NCBI GenBank assembly: GCA_964401355.1
Contig: CAYNYJ010000004.1
Span: 1-64,000, forward strand
DNA from: SZUA-152 sp964401355
GTDB taxonomy: Bacteria > Pseudomonadota > Gammaproteobacteria > SZUA-152
DNA: 64,000 nt
Reading direction: 5' to 3'
The notes below the pieces were generated by a model. The model worked only from the letters and a program-made list of their open reading frames with translations, made no database searches and was not told where the DNA came from. Shown piece by piece: positions 17,010 to 25,338 of this stretch. Position numbers and translations under genes: made by a program. Numbering within the stretch: the first letter of the stretch is position 1; each line of letters starts with the position of its first letter.

Positions 17010-17861
17010 CTACGCTACCATCGCACCCTTCATTTTTTTCATGGCATTGGCTTCCAGCTGACGTATGCGCTCGGCGGACACCCCGTATTTATCGGCCAAG
17101 GCATGCAAGGTCACCTTTTTCTCGGACAACCAGCGGCTTCTCAAGATATCCTGACTGCGTTCATCAAGATCACCCAGGGCATTGGCAAGCAGGGAATTGT
17201 TATGCGATTCCCAATTTTCTGCTTCCAACTGCGAAGCAGGCTCCATGCTCATGTCTTGCAGGTAACCTGCGGGCGCGGGCTTGAAGTCGCTATCATCATC
17301 GGTACCGTAGCCGTCGAAGGCGGTGTCCTGCCCGCTCATGCGCTCTTCCATCTGGCGCACGGTGGCTTCGGGCACGTCCAGCGCTTTGGCGACGTGTTCA
17401 ACTTCTGCCTGAGTAAACCAGCCGAGACGTTTTTTGTTTTTGCGCAGATTAAAAAACAATTTGCGCTGGGCTTTAGTAGTGGCCAGTTTGACCACACGCC
17501 AGTTGCGCAAAATATATTCGTGGATTTCGGCGCGTATCCAATGCACGGCAAAAGAAACCAGACGCACATTGTGACTGGTGTCGAAGCGTTTAACCGCCTT
17601 CATCAGCCCGATGTTGCCTTCCTGAATCAGATCCGCCTGCGCCAAACCGTAACCGCTGTAGCCTTTGGCAACGTGGATCACAAAACGCAGATGCGACATC
17701 ACCAAACGGCGAGCTGCGTTAAGGTCGCCCTCATTTTGCAAGCGCTCGGCCAGGTCACGTTCCTCTTCCACACTCAGCATAGACACCTGGGCCGCAGCCG
17801 AAATATAGGCCTCAAGGCTACCGGTGGGGACCGCAAGTTCCACAGTCAGGTTTTTGTTCAT
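17010..17861 (-). CDS. rpoH: RNA polymerase sigma-32 factor
   Basis: 283 residues. Heat-shock sigma factor. The RpoH-specific box QRKLFFNLRKNKKRLGW is intact; region 2 (DLIQEGNIGLMKAVKRFD, SFAVHWIRAEIHEYILRNWR) and region 4 (VSAERIRQLEANAMKKMK) are present. The start is at the ATG with GGAG nine bases upstream (MNKNLTVE); an in-frame ATG seven codons earlier has no such site. It lies downstream of ftsX on the same strand, the classical ftsYEX-rpoH order. Confidence 0.98.
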   Translation of the reverse strand: MNKNLTVELAVPTGSLEAYISAAAQVSMLSVEEERDLAERLQNEGDLNAARRLVMSHLRFVIHVAKGYSGYGLAQADLIQEGNIGLMKAVKRFDTSHNVRLVSFAVHWIRAEIHEYILRNWRVVKLATTKAQRKLFFNLRKNKKRLGWFTQAEVEHVAKALDVPEATVRQMEERMSGQDTAFDGYGTDDDSDFKPAPAGYLQDMSMEPASQLEAENWESHNNSLLANALGDLDERSQDILRSRWLSEKKVTLHALADKYGVSAERIRQLEANAMKKMKGAMVA

Positions 17862-18022
17862 GTTTTCTCCGTTCGTGCTCATACTGCTATTTTAGCAATC
17901 TCTGTTTAGCAATCCAAGGGTGTGAGTGCCAAATTAGATCAAAGTTCCCTAATATTGAACCCTTCTCAACGACCAGACAGGATCCAAACTTTAGACCATA
18001 TCTCGGCCAAAATCACCAAAAA

Positions 18023-19027
18023 TCAAGTCGGCTCAATCGCTTGCAGGTGTTTTCCGACCGCCAACCAAGACCCCAGCAGGCCCAGAAACACGCCACTGCC
18101 CAACAATACCAACACCGTTTCCAGATCCAGGCCGCCCAGCGAAAACTGACTATTGTAGAGTAGCGACAATCGACTCACCGGATCAGCGAGCAAACCCAAC
18201 AAAATACCCACCAGCAACCAGGCCATGACCGCACCCATCAGCCCATACCAAAAGCCGGTATACAGGAAAGGCCGACGAATAAAGGCATTGGTGGCGCCAA
18301 TGAGCTTGGTGACCACGATTTCCTCGCGTCGATTGAGAATCGTCAGCCGGATCGTATTACCCACCACCAGCAAAATCGCCATGCCCAGCAGGCCGCCCAG
18401 CAACATCACTCCGCGCTTGCCCAGCTCGATAATGCCGTTGAGACGCCGTACCCACTCCATGTCCAGCTGCGCCAAATCCACCGACTGTAATTCTTGCACC
18501 CGACTCAGCAGTAACGCCATTTGTATGGGCTCCGCCGCCTCGGCAGTGGGACGTAATACCAGTACGGCAGGCAGAGGATTTTCATCCAGCGAATCCAGCG
18601 CCCCGCCAAAACCGGACAACTCACGGAATTCCGCCAAGGCCTGTTCACGCGAGATATAACGTACCTCTGCTACCCCCTCCCAGCCTCGAAGCTTTTTCGC
18701 CAGCGACTGAATGCGCTTTTCCGGCACACCCCGTTTGATAAACAATGACATCTGCGCGGTGCCTTCCCAGCCGGTGGATAGCTGTTGTGCGTTTTGCAAC
18801 AACACGTGCAAACCCGCGGGCAGGGCTAAGGCAATACCGATCACCGCCGCCGTCATCAGCGTCGCCAGCGGGGCGCGCCACAGCGTGCCCAACGACGACA
18901 CCAGCACCCACAGGTGATGGGTAAAGTAAGCGTTTACCTGGCCACGAGGCTTTTGTTTGCTGGAAACACCAACGTCAACAGAACGCTCAGGTCGCCGGGT
19001 CGCCCTTCTTTTATCGCGCAAGCTCAC
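18023..19027 (-). CDS. ftsX: Cell-division protein FtsX
   Basis: 334 residues. Permease-like partner of FtsE. FtsEX controls septal murein hydrolases rather than transporting a solute. One transmembrane segment (about 55-76) precedes a periplasmic loop (about 80-200), and three more segments lie in the C-terminal third (about 208-228, 255-282, 303-325). VTKLIGATNAFIRRPFLYTG is the conserved FtsX signature. The start overlaps the ftsE stop by four bases. Confidence 0.96.
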   Translation of the reverse strand: MSLRDKRRATRRPERSVDVGVSSKQKPRGQVNAYFTHHLWVLVSSLGTLWRAPLATLMTAAVIGIALALPAGLHVLLQNAQQLSTGWEGTAQMSLFIKRGVPEKRIQSLAKKLRGWEGVAEVRYISREQALAEFRELSGFGGALDSLDENPLPAVLVLRPTAEAAEPIQMALLLSRVQELQSVDLAQLDMEWVRRLNGIIELGKRGVMLLGGLLGMAILLVVGNTIRLTILNRREEIVVTKLIGATNAFIRRPFLYTGFWYGLMGAVMAWLLVGILLGLLADPVSRLSLLYNSQFSLGGLDLETVLVLLGSGVFLGLLGSWLAVGKHLQAIEPT

Positions 19028-19734
19028 ACCCCGACACCCGCAGCCGCGACGGTTTCACCCAGCAGATCCGCAGTGCGTCCATCCCGCTCCAGCTTGCCCT
19101 GTTTGAGGGTGAGCAGGCGATAATCCAGTCGTGAAATGAGGTCGTGGTCATGGGTGGCAATCAGCACCGCTACCCCCACCTGATTAAACTGCCCGAACAG
19201 GCCCATGATCTCCCGCGACAACTCCGGATCGAGATTGCCGGTAGGCTCATCGGCCAGCAGCAATGGCGGACGGTTCACCACCGCGCGGGCGATACCCACC
19301 CGCTGTTGTTCACCGCCGGACAACGTAATCGGCATCATCCGCTCCTTACCCAGCAGCCCAACTTTATCCAGCGCCGCGCGCACCCGTCGCCCCACCTCGC
19401 GCTGGTGATACCCAGCAATAATCAACGGCAGCGCCACATTGTCGTACACGGTGCGGTCGTAAAGCAGGTTGTGATTTTGGAACACCACACCGATCTTGCG
19501 GCGCAGCGCAGGGATGTGACGGTTTTTCAGCCGGGTGAGATTCTGCCTGTCGATAATCACGTTGCCGCGCGAAGCACGTTCTATGCACGCAATCAGCTTC
19601 AACAGACTGCTCTTGCCTGCGCCAGAATGCCCGGTGAGAAAGGCCATTTCCCCCGGCTGCAGATGAAAACTCACGCCTGACAAGGCCTCGTGGCCGCCGG
19701 GGTAGCGTTTGGTGACGTTATCGAATTGGATCAT
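19024..19734 (-). CDS. ftsE: Cell-division ATP-binding protein FtsE
   Basis: 236 residues. ABC ATPase with Walker A GHSGAGKSS (35-43), Q-loop VFQNHNLLYDRTVYDN, signature LSGGEQQRVGIARA, Walker B LLLADEPTGNLD and the switch His in ATHDHDL. RYPGGHEAL near the N-terminus is typical of FtsE. It is coupled to ftsX by overlap and separated from ftsY by 86 bases that contain a G-rich run and a short repeat-like tract. Confidence 0.97.
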   Translation of the reverse strand: MIQFDNVTKRYPGGHEALSGVSFHLQPGEMAFLTGHSGAGKSSLLKLIACIERASRGNVIIDRQNLTRLKNRHIPALRRKIGVVFQNHNLLYDRTVYDNVALPLIIAGYHQREVGRRVRAALDKVGLLGKERMMPITLSGGEQQRVGIARAVVNRPPLLLADEPTGNLDPELSREIMGLFGQFNQVGVAVLIATHDHDLISRLDYRLLTLKQGKLERDGRTADLLGETVAAAGVGV

Positions 19735-19820
19735 GGGGGGGCAGGGTAAAGGGGAAAGATAAAAAGAGAGACGTTTTTTGCATTCGTTGCACCTTTGCGG
19801 CCTCTGCGTTAAACACCGGT

Positions 19821-20873
19821 CTACGAACCATCACGTGCAAGTAACGCTTCCACAAACTCATCGGCGTTAAACGGCCGCAGGTCGTCAATACCTTCGCCGA
19901 CGCCGATAAACCGAATCGGCAGGCCGAGACGTTTGGCGACGGCGAAAATTACCCCGCCTTTGGCGGTGCCGTCGAGTTTGGTGAGAGTGATGCCAGACAC
20001 GCCTACGGCATCGCGGAATTGTTCGGCCTGCACCACAGCGTTTTGGCCGATGCCGGCGTCCAGCACCAGCATCACTTCATGGGGAGCGGTGTCGTCGAGC
20101 TTGGTGATAACGCGACGCACCTTTTTGAGTTCTTCCATCAAATTCGCTTGAGTGTGCAGGCGACCAGCGGTGTCGGCGATGAGTACGTCCACGCCCTTGG
20201 ACTTGGCAGATTGCACGGCGTCGAAGATCACCGAGGCAGAATCCGCGCCCGAGTGCTGAGCCACCACTGGCACCTCGTTGCGCTTGCCCCACTCCTGCAA
20301 CTGCTCGACGGCGGCGGCGCGGAAGGTATCGCCCGCCGCCAACATCACCGATTTGCCTTCCAGTTGGAATTTCTTCGCCAACTTACCGATGGTAGTGGTT
20401 TTGCCCGCGCCGTTGATGCCCACCATCAAAATCACGAAGGGCGCGGCATTGCTGTCGATTTCCAGCGGCTGAACCGACGGTGCCAGAATCGCCGTCATAT
20501 CTTCGCGCAGCGCCGCGAACAGGGCGTCGGCATCGGCCAGTTGTTTGCGCTGAATACGACCGGTGAGGTCGCTGACAATTTCCTGAGTGGCTTCCACGCC
20601 CACGTCACTGGTCAGCAGCAGGGTCTCGATCTCGTCCAGCACATCGTCGTCGATGGCCTTTTTGCCCAGCACCAGATCAGCCAGGCCATCAGTAATGCCG
20701 CTACGGGTACGACTGAGACCGGCCTTGAGGCGCGCGAACAGGCCCCGCTTTTTTTCAGGTCCATTCTGGGACTGCTCACTCGTACCAGACGGAGTCTCGG
20801 CTTGAGACAATGGCTCAATCGCAGGCTGAATATCATTTTTTACAGCGGACTTGTTTTTTTTGAAACCAAACAT
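19821..20873 (-). CDS. ftsY: Signal recognition particle receptor FtsY
   Basis: 350 residues. GTPase that docks SRP-ribosome complexes at the membrane. A short, charged A-domain (about 1-50) precedes the NG domain: G1 GINGAGKTTT, the DTFRAAAVEQL I-box region, G3 DTAGRLHTQANLMEELKKV, G4 TKLDGTAKGG and closing GVGEGIDDLRPF. The A-domain is much shorter than in E. coli FtsY, as in many gammaproteobacteria. First gene of ftsY-ftsE-ftsX-rpoH and divergent from the M16 peptidase pair. Confidence 0.97.
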   Translation of the reverse strand: MFGFKKNKSAVKNDIQPAIEPLSQAETPSGTSEQSQNGPEKKRGLFARLKAGLSRTRSGITDGLADLVLGKKAIDDDVLDEIETLLLTSDVGVEATQEIVSDLTGRIQRKQLADADALFAALREDMTAILAPSVQPLEIDSNAAPFVILMVGINGAGKTTTIGKLAKKFQLEGKSVMLAAGDTFRAAAVEQLQEWGKRNEVPVVAQHSGADSASVIFDAVQSAKSKGVDVLIADTAGRLHTQANLMEELKKVRRVITKLDDTAPHEVMLVLDAGIGQNAVVQAEQFRDAVGVSGITLTKLDGTAKGGVIFAVAKRLGLPIRFIGVGEGIDDLRPFNADEFVEALLARDGS

Positions 20874-21019
20874 GAATTTTTGCGGTCATAGCTGCTGGTA
20901 ATTGGGTAGACTATCCTACCATTCGCGAACGTGAGCCGTCAGCCGTATTAATGGCGGAAAAAATATAGTGGCGGAAACCGTTCCTGAGCAAAAAATAATA
21001 ATTAATCCGGATAATTTGT

Positions 21020-21059
21020 CATTCCGGCATTTATGCCCTGAGGGCGCAAGGCCAGAATG
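21020..21059. repeat. REP-like nested hairpin upstream of the M16 pair
   Basis: CATTCCGGC (21020-21028) pairs with GCCAGAATG (21051-21059) at eight of nine positions, and GCCCT-G-AGGGC (21035-21045) forms an inner hairpin. Such nested CATTC..GAATG palindromes are common dispersed repeats in proteobacteria. It lies 40 bases before the peptidase start, so it may also fold in the leader. Confidence 0.45.
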
Positions 21060-21100
21060 ATGAAAATGAATAATCCTGACTTCAAAAATTTGAGAGGCTT

Positions 21101-22558
21101 ATGAATCCTTTATTAATGATCTCCGCTGTAGCGCTCGCAACTGCGGCACTCACAGGCTGTGACACTGCTCCCAGTAAAGACAACAGCACGAATACCCCAG
21201 CCACACCCGCCAATTCCACAATGACTGTCGAAGCGGCGAAACAAGGCCACATCATCAGCGTCGGTGACGTGCACGAATACCGCCTCGCCAATGGCTTGAA
21301 AATCCTCATTAAAGAGGACCAGCGCGCGCCCATCGTGATATCACAAATCTGGTACAAAACGGGCTCCAGCTACGAATCCAACGGCACCACTGGCGTCGCC
21401 CATGTGCTGGAGCACATGATGTTCAAGGGTACCGACAAACTCGGCCCCAACGAATTCTCGCGCATCATCTCTGCCAACGGCGGTCGTGAAAACGCCTTCA
21501 CCGGACAGGACTACACCGCCTATTTCCAACAGCTGGAAAAGAGCCGTCTGCCCATCAGCTTCGAGCTTGAGGCCGACCGCATGGCCAATCTCAATCTGCG
21601 CGTTGAAGATTTCGCCAAAGAAGTCAACGTGGTGATGGAAGAACGTCGCATGCGCACCGATGACAAACCCCGCTCCCTCACCTACGAGCACTTTGCCGCC
21701 ACCGCCTTCGTCAACAGCCCCTATCACCATCCCATCATCGGCTGGATGGACGACCTGGAAAACATGAACGTGGACGACATGCGCAACTGGTACAAAGACT
21801 GGTACGCACCCAACAACGCGATTTTGGTAGTGGCTGGCGATGTCGAACACCAAGCCGTGTTTGAACTGGCAAAGAAATTTTACGGGCCCGTCAAAGCTCG
21901 CCCGATTCCAACCCTGAAACCGCAAAAAGAATTTGAGCAAAAAGGTATTCGCCGCATCGTCGTCAAAGCTCCTGCACAGGTGCCGTACATGCTTATGGGC
22001 TACAAGGTACCCGTGGTGATGACCGCCGAAATCGAGTGGGAACCCTACGCACTGGAGATGCTAGCCAGCGTATTGGATGCCGGTGAAAGCTCACGCTTCG
22101 CTAAACAACTAGTGCGCGGCATCCAAGTCGCCACCAGCGTGGGCGCCGGTTATGACCTCTATTCACGGTTAGATGACCTGTTTTTGTTTGACGGCACACC
22201 CGCCAAAGGCAAGACCGTGGAGGATCTTGAAAATGCCATCCGCGCACAAATAGCCACACTCAAAACCGAACTTGTGAGCCAGGCCGAACTGGACCGCATC
22301 AAGGCGCAAGTCGTTGCTAGCAAGGTTTACGAAAAAGACTCGGTGTTTTATCAGGCCATGCAAATTGGCACCCTGGCCACCGTGGGACTCGACTGGCAAT
22401 TAATGGATAAATTTGTCGAACGTCTGCGCGCGGTCACACCAGAACAGGTACAGGCCGTCGCCCAAAAATATCTGATTGATGATCACTTGACCGTGGCTGT
22501 GCTGGATCCACAATCCACTCCCGTCGCTGCAAACGGAGGCCACCCCAATGCGTTGTAA
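21101..22558 (+). CDS. M16 zinc peptidase, catalytic subunit (lipoprotein)
   Basis: 485 residues. The lipobox LTGC (Cys20) predicts a lipid-anchored periplasmic protein. The inverzincin motif HVLEH (H101, E104, H105) and a distal Glu about residue 181 (VVMEERRMRTDD) form the zinc site, so this is the active partner. Two M16 repeats follow. Family members degrade peptides; the substrate is unknown. It overlaps the second M16 gene by 11 bases. In Pseudomonas the same pair lies divergent from ftsY and is followed by rsmD, which is absent here. Confidence 0.93.
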   Translation: MNPLLMISAVALATAALTGCDTAPSKDNSTNTPATPANSTMTVEAAKQGHIISVGDVHEYRLANGLKILIKEDQRAPIVISQIWYKTGSSYESNGTTGVAHVLEHMMFKGTDKLGPNEFSRIISANGGRENAFTGQDYTAYFQQLEKSRLPISFELEADRMANLNLRVEDFAKEVNVVMEERRMRTDDKPRSLTYEHFAATAFVNSPYHHPIIGWMDDLENMNVDDMRNWYKDWYAPNNAILVVAGDVEHQAVFELAKKFYGPVKARPIPTLKPQKEFEQKGIRRIVVKAPAQVPYMLMGYKVPVVMTAEIEWEPYALEMLASVLDAGESSRFAKQLVRGIQVATSVGAGYDLYSRLDDLFLFDGTPAKGKTVEDLENAIRAQIATLKTELVSQAELDRIKAQVVASKVYEKDSVFYQAMQIGTLATVGLDWQLMDKFVERLRAVTPEQVQAVAQKYLIDDHLTVAVLDPQSTPVAANGGHPNAL

Positions 22559-23909
22559 TACCAAAAATAAATTTATCTTGAACTTGTTAATTAGCATCAC
22601 GCTGTTTTGCACGGCATTGCTCAGCACCATCGTCAGCGCCGGGCCGGAAATCGAAGACTGGCGCACTGCAAACGGGACGCGCGTCTATTTTGTGCCCGCG
22701 CCTGAATTACCCATCGTCGACATACGCATCATTTTTAATGCTGGCGCAGCACGCGATGGAGACAATCCCGGCGTGGCAATAATGACCAACGGTCTGCTGG
22801 CCGAAGGTGCAGGCGGATTAACGGCCGACCAACTGGCCGAACAGTTTGAATCCATCGGCGCACGATTTAGCAACAGTGCCCAACGCGACATGGCCACACT
22901 CAGTTTGCGCACACTGTCGGAAAAAAAGGTGTTTGATGCTGCGGTAAGCACACTTACCACGATTCTTACGCAACCGGACTTTCCCAAAAAAGCCTTTGAA
23001 CGTGAGCGCAGCCGCCTGCTGACAACCCTGAAACGCCACAAACAATCGCCAGGCGCGCAAGCCGATGAAGCTTTTTACAAAGCGATTTACGCCACGCACC
23101 CTTATCACGGCCAACCTACCGGCACCGAAACTGGCATCAACGGACTGACAACGACAAAACTCAAAGACTATTACCAGAAATATTACGTGGGCAGCAATGC
23201 GGTACTGGCTATCGTCGGCGACCTGTCACGCACCGATGCGGAAAAGCTTGCAGAAACCTTAATGGGCAAGTTGCCAGAAGGTCAACCTGCGGACGACTTG
23301 CCAGCGGTCAAGGCTCTCACCAAAGGCAATGAAATCCGCATCAACCATTCCTCTGCACAAACCCATATACTGGTCGGCCAGCCCGGCATGAAACGCGGCG
23401 ACTCTGACTATTTCACGTTATACGTCGGCAACCATATGCTGGGCGGCAACGGCCTCATCGCCCGTCTGGCCATCGAGATTCGTGAAAAACGTGGCCTCGC
23501 CTACAGCAGCTACAGTTATTTCCGGCCGATGCGTGAAAATGGCCCGTACACTTTTGGCCTACAAACCAAAAATGAAACTGCCGAAGAAGCACTGGCAGTG
23601 TTACGCGAGACCATCGCTAAATTCATCAAGGAAGGGCCCACCGCAGAAGAACTGGACGCCTCCAAGAAAAACATTACTGGTGGTTTTCCGCTGCGTATTT
23701 CCAGCAATAAAAAGATCATCGATTACATTGGCATGATCGGCTTTTACCAATTGCCCATGGACTACCTCGACACCTTCAATGCACGGGTGCAGGCCGTCAC
23801 TGTGGACGACATTAAAAAGGTTTTCCAAAAACGTATCCGTCTGGACAAGATGGTAACGGTAATGGTAGGCGGCAATATTGCTGACACTATTAACCCAGTT
23901 TCAAGATAG
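22548..23909 (+). CDS. M16 peptidase, non-catalytic subunit
   Basis: 453 residues with a signal peptide (about 1-31, ending VSA). It has the M16 fold (NGTRVYFVPAPELPIVDIRI, GGNGLIARLAIEIREKRGLAYS). Where the zinc motif should be it reads TNGLLAEGAGG, so HxxEH is lost. The conserved Arg/Tyr region of the second domain is kept, as expected for the substrate-contacting partner of an alpha/beta M16 heterodimer. It is translationally coupled to the active subunit by the overlap. Confidence 0.93.
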   Translation: MRCNTKNKFILNLLISITLFCTALLSTIVSAGPEIEDWRTANGTRVYFVPAPELPIVDIRIIFNAGAARDGDNPGVAIMTNGLLAEGAGGLTADQLAEQFESIGARFSNSAQRDMATLSLRTLSEKKVFDAAVSTLTTILTQPDFPKKAFERERSRLLTTLKRHKQSPGAQADEAFYKAIYATHPYHGQPTGTETGINGLTTTKLKDYYQKYYVGSNAVLAIVGDLSRTDAEKLAETLMGKLPEGQPADDLPAVKALTKGNEIRINHSSAQTHILVGQPGMKRGDSDYFTLYVGNHMLGGNGLIARLAIEIREKRGLAYSSYSYFRPMRENGPYTFGLQTKNETAEEALAVLRETIAKFIKEGPTAEELDASKKNITGGFPLRISSNKKIIDYIGMIGFYQLPMDYLDTFNARVQAVTVDDIKKVFQKRIRLDKMVTVMVGGNIADTINPVSR

Positions 23910-24101
23910 ATCATCCTGATCCATTTTGAATCGCCTGCAAAACACCGGCGCAAATATGCGAATCTGCTTGTGTTTTTCAGGCTCGCGTTGGCTATCGCCA
24001 ACGGCGATGCGTCCCTGCACCACATTCTTTTATTGCAAGAATAATCCAACCTATAAAGCGTCCGGATTAATAACAATGATAAAAAATAGAGACTTGAACG
24101 C

Positions 24102-24557
24102 ATGACTCAAATTCAGTTACAAATTCTTGACCCTCGGGTTGGCACAGACATCGAACTGCCACATTATGCTACTGACGGTTCTGCTGGCATGGATCTGCGT
24201 GCCTGCATTGATGGCCCATTGGAAATCAAACCCGGTGAAACCCATTTAATCCCCACTGGCATCGCGATTCATATTGGCGACCCAAATCTGGCTGCAGTTT
24301 TATTGCCTCGTTCGGGCCTCGGCCACAAACACGGCATCGTGCTAGGCAACCTCACCGGACTGATAGATTCAGATTACCAAGGGCAACTTTTTATCTCCTG
24401 CTGGAACCGGAGCGACAAAACCTTCACCGTCAATCTCGGTGAACGTATTGCCCAAATGGTATTTATACCGGTGGTGCAGGCCAGCTTCGAGATCGTCGAT
24501 AGCTTTGATGAAAGCGATCGCGGCGAAGGCGGGTTTGGACACACCGGTCAACATTAA
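24102..24557 (+). CDS. dut: dUTP diphosphatase
   Basis: 151 residues, normal length. It hydrolyses dUTP to dUMP, keeping uracil out of DNA and feeding dTMP synthesis. All five motifs can be read: GSAGMDLRA, LPRSGLGHKHGI, GNLTGLIDSDYQG, GERIAQMVF, and the C-terminal RGEGGFGHTGQH that closes over the substrate. In Pseudomonas and relatives dut directly precedes algC; here a sulfate-assimilation block lies between them. A CGTTGGC/GCCAACG hairpin (23986-24003) lies in the preceding spacer. Confidence 0.97.
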   Translation: MTQIQLQILDPRVGTDIELPHYATDGSAGMDLRACIDGPLEIKPGETHLIPTGIAIHIGDPNLAAVLLPRSGLGHKHGIVLGNLTGLIDSDYQGQLFISCWNRSDKTFTVNLGERIAQMVFIPVVQASFEIVDSFDESDRGEGGFGHTGQH

Positions 24558-24615
24558 ATCCCGATGGAAATTGCGCCGCTTCAACATCATGAAGCGACGC
24601 AATTTAATGGGCGAC

Positions 24616-25302
24616 TTAAGTGCCCGCCCGTACGTGCAGACCACACTCTTTGGTTTCCGGGTTTTCCCACCACCAACGCCCCGCACGAATATCTTCACCA
24701 TCTGCCACTGCGCGCGTGCAGGGTGCGCAACCAATGCTGGGATAACCCTGCTCATGCAATTCATTAAAGGGCACATCGTAACGGCGAATGTAGGCCCACA
24801 CCTCCTGCTCACTCCAATCCAGCAAGGGGTTAAATTTCGGCATCGAATGCGCCTCATCCCACTCCATGCGTTGAATATCTGTACGTGTCACCGACTGCTC
24901 CTTGCGCAACCCGGTAATCCAGGCTTCGCGTGTGGACAAGGCCTGTTTTAACGGCACCAGTTTGCGCATTGCGCAGCATTGTTTGCGTTGCTCCACACTG
25001 TCGTAAAAGGCATTGGGTCCTTGCGCCTGCACGTATTCCGCCAGCACTGCGCAATCCGGCGCGTACACTTGCACCACTGCCCCATAACGCTGATGCGTCC
25101 TTTGCATCAACTCATAGGTCTCAGCGGGCAACCGCCCGGTATCCAGAGTAAACACATCAATATTCGGCGCATGTCTGACGATGATATCCAGCAACACCAT
25201 ATCCTCCGCACTAAAACTGCTGGCCAAAGCCGCTGGCGCATAGTCTCGCTGAATATTCCCCAGCAATGAAACCACCGAATTTATTTTTTTATCCACCAAC
25301 AT
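24616..25302 (-). CDS. cysH: Phosphoadenylyl/adenylyl-sulfate reductase, Fe-S (APS-type)
   Basis: 228 residues. It reduces activated sulfate to sulfite using thioredoxin. Besides the catalytic Cys220 in KECGLH, it has Cys109-Cys110 and C192-x-x-C195, the four [4Fe-4S] ligands that mark APS reductases and are missing from E. coli-type PAPS reductase. The substrate is therefore predicted to be APS. TGRLPAETY and TGLRKEQSVTR are the other conserved blocks. Good ribosome binding site GGAG. Last gene of the tauE-cysI-cysH run (36-base gap to cysI). Confidence 0.95.
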   Translation of the reverse strand: MLVDKKINSVVSLLGNIQRDYAPAALASSFSAEDMVLLDIIVRHAPNIDVFTLDTGRLPAETYELMQRTHQRYGAVVQVYAPDCAVLAEYVQAQGPNAFYDSVEQRKQCCAMRKLVPLKQALSTREAWITGLRKEQSVTRTDIQRMEWDEAHSMPKFNPLLDWSEQEVWAYIRRYDVPFNELHEQGYPSIGCAPCTRAVADGEDIRAGRWWWENPETKECGLHVRAGT

Positions 25303-25338
25303 TTTCTTTCTCCTTAATTAACGATTTTTAACCGACCG

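Noticed and set aside
16998..17909. 303-codon open frame on the plus strand opposite rpoH
   Set aside because: It is a full-length antisense shadow of a confidently identified sigma factor, with no ribosome binding site and no family features.
20019..20891. 290-codon open frame opposite ftsY
   Set aside because: Antisense shadow created by codon bias in ftsY; composition rich in His, Gln and Arg typical of such shadows.
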